From Paenibacillus sp. BIC5C1 (GTDB lineage Bacteria; Bacillota; Bacilli; Paenibacillales; Paenibacillaceae): a stretch of DNA of 64,000 bases. Under the pieces are notes generated by a model. That model did no database searches, was not told the origin of the DNA, and saw only the letters and a program-made list of their open reading frames with translations. Positions within the stretch are counted from its first letter, which is position 1. Every line of letters begins with the position of its first letter. Positions 54,833-63,774 of this stretch are shown here, piece after piece. Both the position numbers and the translations under genes were made by a program. The stretch lies in NCBI RefSeq assembly GCF_032399705.1, contig NZ_CP135922.1, forward strand, positions 6,944,001 through 7,008,000, written 5' to 3'.

Positions 54833-55972
54833 TTATTTCCAGAGATCTTCTGCAATTTCCTTGATAAACGCAAGCTTCTGCCACTGCTGCTCTTCTGTCA
54901 GATGATTACCTTCTTCCGTGGAAGCGAATCCGCATTGCGGGCTCAGGCAAATCCGATCAAGATCCACATATTGCTTCGCTTCTTCGATACGCTTCAGAAT
55001 ATCTTCCTTATTTTCAAGCTCACCAAATTTGGAAGAGAACAAACCAAGCACAACCTGTTGGTTGTCCTTCAGGAAACGAAGTGGCTTGAAATCGCCTGCC
55101 CGTTCAGTATCAAACTCCAGATAGTAACCGGAGTAGTTATCAATGTTCAGGAGCGTTTGCGCGATCGGCTCATAACCCCCACCAACACCGGCATATGTTG
55201 ATACGTAATTCCCACGGCATACATGTGTCGTTACGACGAGGTCCTCCGGCAAACCGGATACAACTTCCTCGTTCAACTTTGCAAGTTCGTTCGCATAATC
55301 GGCCACATTTACGCCAATCTGCTCCATGAATGCCATGAACTGCTGGTCGCAGAGTGCGCCCCACGTGCAATCGTCAATTTGAACGCTTCGGCATCCCGCT
55401 GCATACAAGGCCAGAATCGCCTCTTTGTAAGCTTTGGCAATATCCGAAAGAAGTTCTTCCCGGTTCGGGTAAATGGCTTGCGTACTTTCCTTATTTTCTG
55501 CCCGGTCCAATTCAAACAGGAACTGTGCTGCAGCAGGGATGGATTGACGCGCAACGACGTCATCGCCAGCAACGCTTTTTAAGAATGCAAAATGTGAAAC
55601 AAACGGATGGCTGCTGTAACTTACTTTGCCCGTCAGACGTGCTGTTTCGGGTCTGGATTTGGCACCGTTAAACTCATAGCCTTGATCAATGATGGTCCGG
55701 TCAACACCGTCAAGTCCCCAGAAGAAGTCCAGATGCCACCAAGAGCGACGGAATTCCCCGTCAGTTACAGCTTGAAGGCCAACTTCTTTTTGTTTCTGCA
55801 CGAGCTTCACAATCTCAGCGTTTTCTACTTCCTCTAGTTGCCCAGAAGTAATTTCACCGTTTTGGTATTTCGCTCTCGCCTCTTTCAACGTGGTTGGGCG
55901 CAAGAAGCTGCCTACAATATCATATCGAAATGGAGTGACAGTCCGCTGTTTAGGTTCTGTTTGAATGCTCAT
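54833..55972 (-). CDS. Cobalamin-independent methionine synthase II family protein (YxjG/YxjH-like)
   Basis: A 379-residue TIM-barrel protein related to the C-terminal catalytic half of MetE. FRYDIVGSFLRPTTLKEARA is the homocysteine-binding start. GCRSVQIDDCTWGALCD and VTTHVCRGNY carry likely zinc ligands (His-x-Cys), and DRICLSPQCGFAST completes the set. The methylfolate-binding N-terminal half of MetE is absent, as in B. subtilis YxjG/YxjH. It likely transfers a methyl group to homocysteine from an alternative donor. Upstream is a 12-bp palindrome ATCCGATCGGAT. No S-box or T-box is visible. Confidence 0.89.
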   Translation of the reverse strand: MSIQTEPKQRTVTPFRYDIVGSFLRPTTLKEARAKYQNGEITSGQLEEVENAEIVKLVQKQKEVGLQAVTDGEFRRSWWHLDFFWGLDGVDRTIIDQGYEFNGAKSRPETARLTGKVSYSSHPFVSHFAFLKSVAGDDVVARQSIPAAAQFLFELDRAENKESTQAIYPNREELLSDIAKAYKEAILALYAAGCRSVQIDDCTWGALCDQQFMAFMEQIGVNVADYANELAKLNEEVVSGLPEDLVVTTHVCRGNYVSTYAGVGGGYEPIAQTLLNIDNYSGYYLEFDTERAGDFKPLRFLKDNQQVVLGLFSSKFGELENKEDILKRIEEAKQYVDLDRICLSPQCGFASTEEGNHLTEEQQWQKLAFIKEIAEDLWK

Positions 55973-56016
55973 CGTTTAATCTCCCCGTAAATTAATTATA
56001 AGATTAAATATAACAT

Positions 56017-56028
56017 ATCCGATCGGAT
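56017..56028. promoter_or_regulatory. 12-bp perfect palindrome upstream of MetE-like gene
   Basis: ATCCGATCGGAT is a perfect 12-bp palindrome 45 bases before the start at 55972, in its promoter region. The binding factor is unknown. Confidence 0.5.
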
Positions 56029-56141
56029 TTACTGTTCTATGAAAGGACTATAGCAGGTTATAGTTATTAGCTATAGCTGAGTTCAACTTTCCTTTTACCC
56101 GTCAGACTTAGTCCATCCAAAAGAGAAATTTAATTACCTTA

Positions 56142-56172
56142 TTGACTTAAACCATGGTTTAAGTCGTATGCT
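56142..56172 (+). promoter_or_regulatory. MerR-type promoter with 19-bp spacer and perfect palindrome
   Basis: TTGACT (56142-56147, -35) and TATGCT (56167-56172, -10) are 19 bp apart. A perfect palindrome of 22 bp at 56144-56165 (halves GACTTAAACCA and TGGTTTAAGTC) fills the spacer. This is the classic MerR promoter geometry, where the activator untwists DNA. The merR gene starts 43 bases downstream. Confidence 0.85.
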
Positions 56173-56214
56173 ATTCCTGTCGACAGAGTTAACACCTATT
56201 TGGAGGTCTCCAAC

Positions 56215-56601
56215 ATGAAGTACTTTTCCATTAGCGAAGCTTCAGCTCAATTGAATATTCCAGATTCAACGTTACGTTTTTATGAAAAAAAAGGACTTCT
56301 GCCTATGATTGAGCGTGATGATGCTGGCAGAAGGTTATTTTCAGAAGTTCAGATGGCTTTATTGGAAACCCTTGTTTGTTTAAAAAACACGCATATGCCC
56401 ATTAGTCAGATTAAGCAATATATGGATTGGATCATAGAAGGGAACTGTACGCTTGAGGCAAGACTTGAAATGATGCAAAAACACAAGCAGGCAGTGCTGG
56501 ATGAAATTTCGTTGATGCAGGAATCCCTAAAGGGAATAGATTTTAAAATTACACGTTACACCCGTCAAATACAGGAAAGAAACGAAGAAAAAGATACCTA
56601 A
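56215..56601 (+). CDS. MerR family transcriptional regulator
   Basis: A 128-residue regulator. KYFSISEASAQLNIPDSTLR, then FYEKKGLLP, is the MerR winged helix (residues 1-70). The C-terminal coil (LEARLEMMQKHKQAVLDEIS) mediates dimerisation. No conserved effector cysteines are present beyond one at VCLKN and one NCTLE, so metal sensing is uncertain; it resembles the AdhR/YraB aldehyde or organic-effector group. TTGGAGG precedes the ATG at 56215. It drives its own gene and the SDR gene, which follows 16 bases later. Confidence 0.9.
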   Translation: MKYFSISEASAQLNIPDSTLRFYEKKGLLPMIERDDAGRRLFSEVQMALLETLVCLKNTHMPISQIKQYMDWIIEGNCTLEARLEMMQKHKQAVLDEISLMQESLKGIDFKITRYTRQIQERNEEKDT

Positions 56602-56617
56602 GAGGAGAGTTACTCTA

Positions 56618-57379
56618 ATGAAACTTTCGGGAAATACAATACTCATTACCGGCGGAAGCTCTGGGATCGGATTAGCATTTGCAGAACGCTTCTTAAGATC
56701 TGGAAATACAGTTATTGTTACTGGACGACGTGAGGCTGTACTTCAACATGCGAAAGAAAAACACCCGGGCCTTATTACGTATGTAAATGATCTGAACATT
56801 GAATCCGAGCGGGTAGCATTGTTTGATTGGGTAACCGCGAACTATCCGGAAGTGAATGTGTTAGTTAACAATGCCGGTATTCAACAACGTTTTAATATCC
56901 TGACAGCGGATGCGAAGAATGATTGGAGTTATTTTGCCAAGGAAATTACAACGAATATTGAAGCTCCTTTTCATCTGTCCATGCTGTTCGCTCCTTATCT
57001 TGCAACCAAAGAAGAAGCCACAATTATTAACGTTACCTCAGGATTAGCCTTTACACCGTTTGCCATTGCTCCGATATATTCAGCAACCAAAGCGGCACTT
57101 CACTCCTTTACGATCAGTCTGAGACATCAGCTTTCGGATACGTCTGTAGAGGTCATTGAAGTTGCTCCTCCGGCAGTAAGTACAGATCTGGGTGGAGCAG
57201 GACTGCATACGCATGGAGAGCCATTGGATGCCTTTGCAGATGGAATTTTCGAAGGATTACAAGAAGGTCATAAGGAAATTGGATACGGTACCTCTGTTGC
57301 CCGCATACGCATGTCCCGAGATGAAGTCGATGAATACGCCAAACAGATGTATAACGCAACGAAAAACCTCATTGAATAA
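56618..57379 (+). CDS. Short-chain dehydrogenase/reductase, DltE-like
   Basis: A 253-residue SDR enzyme. TGGSSGIGLAFAERFL, NDLNIESERV (adenine-side motif), VNNAGIQ, Ser in VTSGLAF and the YSATKAA catalytic pair are present. VAPPAVSTDLGG and the long C-terminus with GYGTSVARIRMSRDEV resemble YbbO/DltE-type oxidoreductases. GAGAGG precedes the ATG. In one operon with merR; a carbonyl or aldehyde substrate sensed by the regulator is a reasonable guess. Confidence 0.88.
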   Translation: MKLSGNTILITGGSSGIGLAFAERFLRSGNTVIVTGRREAVLQHAKEKHPGLITYVNDLNIESERVALFDWVTANYPEVNVLVNNAGIQQRFNILTADAKNDWSYFAKEITTNIEAPFHLSMLFAPYLATKEEATIINVTSGLAFTPFAIAPIYSATKAALHSFTISLRHQLSDTSVEVIEVAPPAVSTDLGGAGLHTHGEPLDAFADGIFEGLQEGHKEIGYGTSVARIRMSRDEVDEYAKQMYNATKNLIE

Positions 57380-57444
57380 CTCGCCTGCGAGTCATGTGCT
57401 GCTATTGAATCGGTTCATCACATACTTTCGTGTGCTTTAAATAG

Positions 57445-57482
57445 AAGAGGCAGATGCAAGCTAAACGCCGCATCTGCCTCTT
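57445..57482. terminator. Bidirectional intrinsic terminator
   Basis: AAGAGGCAGATGC (57445-57457) pairs perfectly with GCATCTGCCTCTT (57470-57482), with TTTTT to the right. It lies between the convergent SDR and glycan operon. Confidence 0.9.
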
Positions 57483-57528
57483 TTTCATGCTATCCTTGAC
57501 CCGTGAACAGTCCATTATCATGTTGATC

Positions 57529-59382
57529 TCAGGTCAACGTAAGAATGATCTGTTCCCCGGAACGGGTAATCTTGTAGATCCCCTCTTGCATGTCAATGCC
57601 ATAGTGCTTTTTCAGCAGCCACTTTGCGTTACGATCCGTCTCCACGACGACCAGATAATCGTATTCGCTCAGGAGATTGTCCATATTATCCTCATAGAAC
57701 AACACGATCCCATCCACATGCGGGGCATACAAGAAATACTTCCCGACATACTGCATGTAATAATTCGTGACCTGCTGGTCCTTATCCGAGGCATAGAACA
57801 GATATCTGTTGTTGTCCTCCTGACCACCTTTATACCAGCGATCGCCGGTAACCGCATGGATTTTGTAAGGGAGCGTTGTATCGTACGTTTTGGCAATCGA
57901 GACAATCCCGTTGTATTCCGACAAAAGAATGGTCGCTGCAATCGCCATACAGCCGATGATTCCTTTTTGATAATGCCCCTTCGTCTCGACCGTCTTGAAG
58001 GCTTGATAGTCAGGCACTTCACCAATCCGATAGTGGAATGAACGCTCTAGGTCAATTGCAGCGCACAGCACCAATCCACCGGCGAACAGTACCACAATAC
58101 TCGAGGCATAACGCTCAAAACCGGCCAGTACGATCGCCTCATCCATCGGCATGGAGAAGAGATATAACGCCAGAATACCTGCATAATACAGCAACAATAC
58201 AACATCCAGTGCAATCAGTGCTTTCCACAAATTCCACTTCTTCTTGAGCACCACATAGGCAAATACCGAAGCCGCAATCGCTACAATCTCGAAAATGACA
58301 ATACCGATAACCGGCCGTGTCGTAATATCCGTACTCGATTTTAAGAACAGCCACAGAATCTCATGCATCTGCTCCGCCGTTTTACCGGATTGAATCCCCG
58401 AAGTAGCCACATCAAATTTGTTGTCGACGCCCTGAAACACCGTTGCCATACGCCAGCTCCAGCCGAAGTATGGAATCAGTGTACCGCAGATGGTGCCAAT
58501 AACAGTAAGTGCAGTTTTCCAACTGAACTTTTGTCTGTGTTTTAGCCATGTATACACCAGGAAGATCAGGCCGATGGCTGCAAAAATAATGCCTGTACTT
58601 TTAATGACAGTCAGCACACCTGCAAGCGGGAGCATGATGATACATGCTCGCTTGATATCATGACGATATTGGTATACTACGGCCAGGATAGCGAGCGCAT
58701 AGATGGGGAGCAGGAAATCCACGAGCAGGTTGGTAATCCGAATCGTAAGGTTGAAAAAAGACAGCGTGGATAACCCAAGTCCAAGAAACGCATACAGCAG
58801 AAAACGTTTCTTCTCGGAAACGATGCCAAACATGGCGTAAAAACAGGAAAAGATCAGCAGACCTTGTGCAAGCAGCATCACAGACTGGTCATGCCCCATG
58901 AAGCGACAGACGTAATAAATAAAAGATGAGGTTCCTAGTGGATAATTTTTAAAATCAATTAGGTTCGAATCCGGTGTCGGAAAAGCATTTGTGCTAAGCA
59001 TCTGCTTCAAGACAATCGCCCAGTGGGAAAAATTATCGTAGTGCGTCAATTGATTTTGGAAGAGTACCAGTAAGAAAATGAATGTCCCTGCCAGGAATGA
59101 AAACTGGAATAAGGAAAAAGAAATGCGAAAGGATGCCCCTCGGCGCATTCCGAGAAACACCATTCCTCCATACAATAGTAATCCGACGAGTAGAAGGACA
59201 AGGCTGCCAATGTAGAGCTGCCCTGCCAAACCGCTAAGAAAGACAATACATGCTATGGAGGAAAACACAAATACAGGGATGAACTCCCAACGTATAGATA
59301 GTGCCTTTCGAACAAACTGCATGTAACCAATAAAGGAGAATATCAATAAAACTCCCATCACAAGTTGAAGCATATACAGCAT
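57529..59382 (-). CDS. Multispanning membrane protein of a glycan operon (GT-C-like)
   Basis: A 617-residue protein with about 12 hydrophobic helices in the first 460 residues, followed by an extracytoplasmic C-terminal part of about 150 residues (VTGDRWYKGGQEDNNRYLFY). It resembles polymer or lipid-linked-sugar glycosyltransferases of the GT-C kind. An extracellular loop (YDNFSHWAIVLKQMLSTNAF then PTPD) follows the early helices and may hold the catalytic acidic residues, but no motif is decisive. It starts 11 bases after the BcsA-like synthase stop; AGGAG precedes the ATG. It likely modifies or extends the synthase product. Confidence 0.78.
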   Translation of the reverse strand: MLYMLQLVMGVLLIFSFIGYMQFVRKALSIRWEFIPVFVFSSIACIVFLSGLAGQLYIGSLVLLLVGLLLYGGMVFLGMRRGASFRISFSLFQFSFLAGTFIFLLVLFQNQLTHYDNFSHWAIVLKQMLSTNAFPTPDSNLIDFKNYPLGTSSFIYYVCRFMGHDQSVMLLAQGLLIFSCFYAMFGIVSEKKRFLLYAFLGLGLSTLSFFNLTIRITNLLVDFLLPIYALAILAVVYQYRHDIKRACIIMLPLAGVLTVIKSTGIIFAAIGLIFLVYTWLKHRQKFSWKTALTVIGTICGTLIPYFGWSWRMATVFQGVDNKFDVATSGIQSGKTAEQMHEILWLFLKSSTDITTRPVIGIVIFEIVAIAASVFAYVVLKKKWNLWKALIALDVVLLLYYAGILALYLFSMPMDEAIVLAGFERYASSIVVLFAGGLVLCAAIDLERSFHYRIGEVPDYQAFKTVETKGHYQKGIIGCMAIAATILLSEYNGIVSIAKTYDTTLPYKIHAVTGDRWYKGGQEDNNRYLFYASDKDQQVTNYYMQYVGKYFLYAPHVDGIVLFYEDNMDNLLSEYDYLVVVETDRNAKWLLKKHYGIDMQEGIYKITRSGEQIILTLT

Positions 59383-59393
59383 CTCTATCTCTC

Positions 59394-61685
59394 CTAACCC
59401 TCTCTGGTGAAACGCTCGGCATGTGGATGGGTCAAATCACTCAGTAATTGATCAATCAAACCGCGCTCCACGATATCATCGATATTCTCCACCGAGAGAA
59501 GCACTTCGCGACGATTGGCTGTTGTTTTCCCTGTATGCTGCAAAATGACTTCAATATTACTCTTCGTATAAAAAGTAACAATCGCTCCTGCCGCAATATC
59601 ACCATGAAGACCTGTGGCGGAAAAGAAACGATAATTAAAGCTGCGCAGCGTGCATCCAGCATTGTTGGTGAAATGAACTGGAAGCTGAAGGGAAAGCCTC
59701 GGCATTTTTCGCTGATCCGATCTAGGTTGAACAATACGTTTTTTCACATTGCGAAGCATATCGTCGTAAGCCGTATCCCACAGGTTCATCTGCTCTGGCA
59801 GCGAGTGTTTACGGTCATAGATGATTTGCATGTATTGACGGTTATCCGTCTCATCAATCGGCTGAACCGTCGCGGAATAACGCCAGCCTTCCCCATCCTG
59901 TTTCACATAAACGATGACCGCTTGGAGATTGGCCTCATACCGCTCGGATTTTACGACCAGAGAGATCGTCTTCTGTTCAGGCAGATAAATGGGATACGGG
60001 ACATAAAAGGCAATACCTTGTTCAGATACATCTACTGTCTTGGCCTGATAGCGCAGATTCGTGTCCTGATCGTGGATCATGACATCCTCCTGTGCCCGAA
60101 TGCGTTCTGTCTCCCGATACGCACGGCGGCCGATCATGAAGAATAGGGCATAACACAGCGCAATCATATTATGAATGAGCCAGAAAATAATGATACTGCT
60201 GAAGAACAGCGCGATGCCATACTTGCCGTTAACATATCGGATCACAGCCGCAATTGAAAGCAAAAGCAGGAAGATATGTGGGAGTGCATACAACAGAGCA
60301 GACATCCATTTCCGGCCTTTCGCTCTGCTTTTATTCGTAACCTTGAATTTTTTCTCGCGGATGCCCAACGTTTCGAGGAGAACCGGCCATATCAGATAAG
60401 GCATAAATATCGTATCAATAACCTGACTCCAGCGCTGATTCCGAATATTGCTCGACAGATAACGCATCGATACGCTGTAGAAGAAATAGGACGGAAGCCA
60501 GAATATTAAGATTTGCCAGAAGGTCGTGTTTACAATCTTAAAGTCGAAGAGAGCAAATAAAATAGGTGCCAAAATAAAAATCAATCGGTTGAAAAAAGAC
60601 CACCAGTACAGAAAACTACTCACATAGGTTATTCTTGTCCAGAAAGGAAGTTTCTCGGATAAGGGTGCGCGCGTATTCTGCAAGCTCTGAATAATACCCC
60701 TTGCCCAACGAATTCGCTGCTTGATCATGCTAGGAACTGTTGTTGTCGTCTGTCCAGCAGCTTGAACCTCTTGAGTCGCATAGGTAATATAGCCTTCCTG
60801 TTGTAAACGGATGCTTGTCTCGAAGTCCTCGGTGATCGTATTCAGCGGAAAACCGCCGATGTCTTCCATACCTTGCCGGGAAATGATCGTATTGCTTCCG
60901 GTATAGGCTACCGCATTGGAGGCATTACGCAGGATGTTCACTTCTCTGGAGAAGAAATCCTGTTCATTCGGAATGCCTTGCTCTGCATACAAGTTAAACT
61001 GAAACAGATCCGGATTATAGAAGCTTTGAGGGGTTTGTACCAGCCCCAGCTTGAACTTCTTATCCATTTCATCCTCACGGCGAAGCCGCCATCTCCCTTT
61101 CTCTTCTATAAACGTGGAGAGCAGGAAATACGGGACGGTTTTCATCAAAAAGGTGTGCTGCGGGATCATATCTGCATCAAAGGTTGCAATGAGTGGAGAA
61201 GAGGTTTTGCTCAGGGCATTATTCAGGTTACCTGATTTGGCATGCTTGTTGCCGGGGAAACCCAGATATCCTACGCCAAACTGCTTCGCAAGCTCCTCCA
61301 CCTCAGGCCGTGCTCCATCATCACACAGATAGATGTGAACCTTCTGCTTGTCAGGGTAATCCATAAACGTACAAGCATTGACGGTTTTATACAAAAGATC
61401 AACCGGCTCGTTATGGGTGGCAATGAACACATCCACATGAGGATAAAAATCGGGAGGGACGATGGGAAAGTCGAGCTGCGTACGTTCCTTTTGCATTTTT
61501 TGAAAAAACAATTCAAAGGTGGTCAGTACGGTTACCGTCTCAGCCACAATTAAGAGCATACCGAAGATGACGTTCAGTACGCCTTCTCCCCATGGCAGTG
61601 TAAAGAACATCCGCCATAACAAATAAATCGACATCAGGATCATGGTGATGACAAAGAAAATATGTTGCCTTTTTTCGTTTTGCAC
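59394..61685 (-). CDS. BcsA-like processive glycosyltransferase with PilZ domain
   Basis: A 763-residue membrane protein. GT2 catalytic core: IATHNEPVDLL, CDDGARPEVEEL, TFDADMIP, TEDFETSIRLQQEGY and QRIRWARG (the QxxRW motif of cellulose-like synthases), between membrane helices. The C-terminal half has a PilZ domain with an RETER arginine pair and DVSEQG (D-x-S-x-x-G), the c-di-GMP-binding signature, followed by a second PilZ-like segment (MPRLSLQLPVHF). The GTG start at 61685 shares a base with the previous TAG stop. No BcsB subunit is in the operon, so the product may not be cellulose. It should be activated by c-di-GMP. Confidence 0.9.
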   Translation of the reverse strand: MQNEKRQHIFFVITMILMSIYLLWRMFFTLPWGEGVLNVIFGMLLIVAETVTVLTTFELFFQKMQKERTQLDFPIVPPDFYPHVDVFIATHNEPVDLLYKTVNACTFMDYPDKQKVHIYLCDDGARPEVEELAKQFGVGYLGFPGNKHAKSGNLNNALSKTSSPLIATFDADMIPQHTFLMKTVPYFLLSTFIEEKGRWRLRREDEMDKKFKLGLVQTPQSFYNPDLFQFNLYAEQGIPNEQDFFSREVNILRNASNAVAYTGSNTIISRQGMEDIGGFPLNTITEDFETSIRLQQEGYITYATQEVQAAGQTTTTVPSMIKQRIRWARGIIQSLQNTRAPLSEKLPFWTRITYVSSFLYWWSFFNRLIFILAPILFALFDFKIVNTTFWQILIFWLPSYFFYSVSMRYLSSNIRNQRWSQVIDTIFMPYLIWPVLLETLGIREKKFKVTNKSRAKGRKWMSALLYALPHIFLLLLSIAAVIRYVNGKYGIALFFSSIIIFWLIHNMIALCYALFFMIGRRAYRETERIRAQEDVMIHDQDTNLRYQAKTVDVSEQGIAFYVPYPIYLPEQKTISLVVKSERYEANLQAVIVYVKQDGEGWRYSATVQPIDETDNRQYMQIIYDRKHSLPEQMNLWDTAYDDMLRNVKKRIVQPRSDQRKMPRLSLQLPVHFTNNAGCTLRSFNYRFFSATGLHGDIAAGAIVTFYTKSNIEVILQHTGKTTANRREVLLSVENIDDIVERGLIDQLLSDLTHPHAERFTREG

Positions 61686-62782
61686 TACAGCTGCTCCCTC
61701 CTTGCCGCAAATACCCATCTTCGCTGCAATTGAAAACTGAGCAGGAACAGCAAGGCATCACAGACAAATTTCGCGATTTTCTCATCCACGAAGAAAATCG
61801 TATGGAACAAATATACCCCCGTACTGGACAGCACAATCACGAATCCACACAACGTCAAATAGCGCCATAGACTGCCCTGGCTATCCTCTTTGCGGAATAC
61901 AAAATACCTATTCAGTACATAGTTGACGACAATAGAAATAATTCTCGCAATCACGGTTGCGAGCAGAATCCTTAGATAATCCTGCTGACCCAATATAGGC
62001 CGCAAAAAGTCGATCAAAAACCATGCAATTCCCAAATCAACGACAGAACTCGCAACTGAAGAGGAAATAAACCGCAGGAAGTTGGAGAACAGCACACCCA
62101 TCACCCGAGCGCTGTCCTGAATCGCTTTAAAGTGTGTGCCTGCATTTCCATTCTCATAGATGACTTGAATCGGCATGGTATGAATCGGTATACCGGACTG
62201 AATACACGAGATGAGCATCTGCAGCTCGTATTCAAAACGAGTGCCGCGAACATCTTGCATGAAAGCTAGCAGTCCGGGGCCAAAGGCTCGAAGCCCGGTT
62301 TGGGTATCTGATAGCTTTTTGCCGTAAAGCATAGCAAAAATAAAGGACGTCATTCGATTACCCAGCAAGGATTTCGGCGGTATGCCTCCCTCACTGAAGT
62401 TTCTTACCCCAAGAACCAATGAGTCAGGATGCTGCCTGGCTTCTTTCGCAAGTCTGTATACATCCTCTGCTGCGTGCTGCCCATCTGAGTCCGCAGTGAC
62501 GACGAACGAAGATGCATCGAACTGCTCTCCGATATACTTAAATCCGGTCTTAAGTGCAGCACCCTTTCCCAGATTTTCCGCATGACGCAGCAAAACACAC
62601 CCGTTTTCACCCAGCTCTTCGAAAATCGACTGATACGCCTCACCAGATCCATCGTCCACAATGACAATATGGGTCAAGCCATATTCTCGCAATTGCCGTA
62701 CATAGGCTGGAAGTCTCTCATCTGGCTCAAGCGATGGAATAAGGATGATCGTTTTGCCGTCTTCAGTTTTATCTATAATCAT
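61685..62782 (-). CDS. GT2 glycosyltransferase fused to GtrA-like membrane domain
   Basis: A 365-residue fusion. Residues 1-225 form a DPM1/GT2-type transferase (IVIVDDGSGEAYQ, GKGAALKTGF, VTADSDGQHAA, RGTRFEYELQM). Residues 235-365 carry four helices of the GtrA type (VVDLGIAWFLIDF; VNYVLNRYFVF), a family that helps lipid-linked sugars across the membrane. It could load sugar onto a polyprenyl carrier and aid its flip. It is the first gene of the operon; the next starts on its last base. The ribosome site is weak (AGG directly before ATG). Confidence 0.9.
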   Translation of the reverse strand: MIIDKTEDGKTIILIPSLEPDERLPAYVRQLREYGLTHIVIVDDGSGEAYQSIFEELGENGCVLLRHAENLGKGAALKTGFKYIGEQFDASSFVVTADSDGQHAAEDVYRLAKEARQHPDSLVLGVRNFSEGGIPPKSLLGNRMTSFIFAMLYGKKLSDTQTGLRAFGPGLLAFMQDVRGTRFEYELQMLISCIQSGIPIHTMPIQVIYENGNAGTHFKAIQDSARVMGVLFSNFLRFISSSVASSVVDLGIAWFLIDFLRPILGQQDYLRILLATVIARIISIVVNYVLNRYFVFRKEDSQGSLWRYLTLCGFVIVLSSTGVYLFHTIFFVDEKIAKFVCDALLFLLSFQLQRRWVFAARREQL

Positions 62783-62966
62783 CCTAGTTAAGCCTCAATT
62801 CGACATATTTTCACAAATTCTTTTTGAATACTGTGAGTATAACATCGAAAGAGTATACAGTAAACGAACAACTTGTATATATTTTGGTAAAAAAGTTGTA
62901 TACACATTCGTATTAATGTATAGGCAAAAAATACTAGGAATAGGACTGTGGTATACACAACGAAAA

Positions 62967-62989
62967 ACTCGCCACGATTATGGGCGAGT
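62967..62989 (-). terminator. Intrinsic terminator after yceI
   Basis: ACTCGCC (62967-62973) pairs with GGCGAGT (62983-62989); TTTTTC follows on the minus strand. It lies just past the restored yceI stop, supporting that the gene originally ended at 63017. Confidence 0.8.
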
Positions 62990-63016
62990 GGATATTCAGA
63001 TATCATGTAACAATGC

Positions 63017-63550
63017 TATTCTATTCGAATGGCTTCGATATTAAGCTCGATGCTTACTTCATTTCCGACGACAATTCCACCCGCTTCCAGAGGCGAGTTG
63101 AAACTCAAACCAAATTCATTACGATCAATACTGGCTGTTTGAACGAAAGCCCACACGTTCCCGGCCACGAGGGTCTTTATTAAACCCTTCAAAAACGGTA
63201 TGAAAAGTGATAGGTTTTGTTACGCCATGCAGCGTTAGATTGCCTGCAAGTTCATATTGCCGTTCGCCAGTAAGAACGCATTTGGTGCTTTGAAACGTAA
63301 TGGCTGGATACTTAGCAGTATCAAAGAATTCTTCGCTCCTCAGGTGTTCATCGCGTTGCCGCTGGCGAGTTGTGATACTATTTGCGTCGATGGAAGCCTG
63401 AATACCCAAGGTTGTTACATCGTTGGGGTCAAAACTTAAAACCGCTTCGAAACGCTCGAAAACACCTTTGATCTTATTAATCATTAAATGCTTCACCGAA
63501 AACTCAACAGAACTGTGGTCCGGATCCACTTCCCATTTGACATTGCTCAT
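63017..63550 (-). pseudogene. YceI family protein gene, frameshifted
   Basis: The first frame gives 141 residues of a YceI lipocalin-like protein (WEVDPDHSSVEFSVKHLMIN; ITTRQRQRDEHLRSEEFFD; LTLHGVTKPITFHTVFEG), then stops after RERVGF. A second frame continues the family sequence from that point: QTASIDRNEFGLSFNSPLEA, GGIVVGNEVSIELNIEAIRI, with a TAG at 63017. One inserted base (or two lost) near 63140-63155 explains it. YceI proteins bind isoprenoid-like lipids. No signal peptide here. Either a true mutation or a sequencing error. Confidence 0.82.
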
Positions 63551-63633
63551 GAATAAATTCCACCTCTATAATAATATGATGAGAAAGGTCGCCCTATCTC
63601 CAAAGCAGCGCTATTCGCATGCTCTTAATATAC

Positions 63634-63671
63634 AAAAAGGCTACTGACAACGTAATGTCAGTAGCCTTTTT
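63634..63671. terminator. Perfect bidirectional terminator in a divergent gap
   Basis: AAAAAGGCTACTGACA (63634-63649) pairs perfectly with TGTCAGTAGCCTTTTT (63656-63671). Unusually, it lies between two divergent genes (yceI and the YheC/YheD-like gene), where no annotated gene ends. Confidence 0.85.
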
Positions 63672-63774
63672 GCGTTCTAGCATTTTCTCATAAATATAGA
63701 CGAATGGCCGCTTATGCTGATCACTAATTTGAATTAGAATTACCGTAGAAGTCTGGAAAAAGGCTGTGATTCCA

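Noticed and set aside
62783..62966. c-di-GMP riboswitch before the glycan operon
   Set aside because: The leader is AT-rich with several GTATAC-like segments but shows no GEMM-type conserved loops. No aptamer can be supported by eye.
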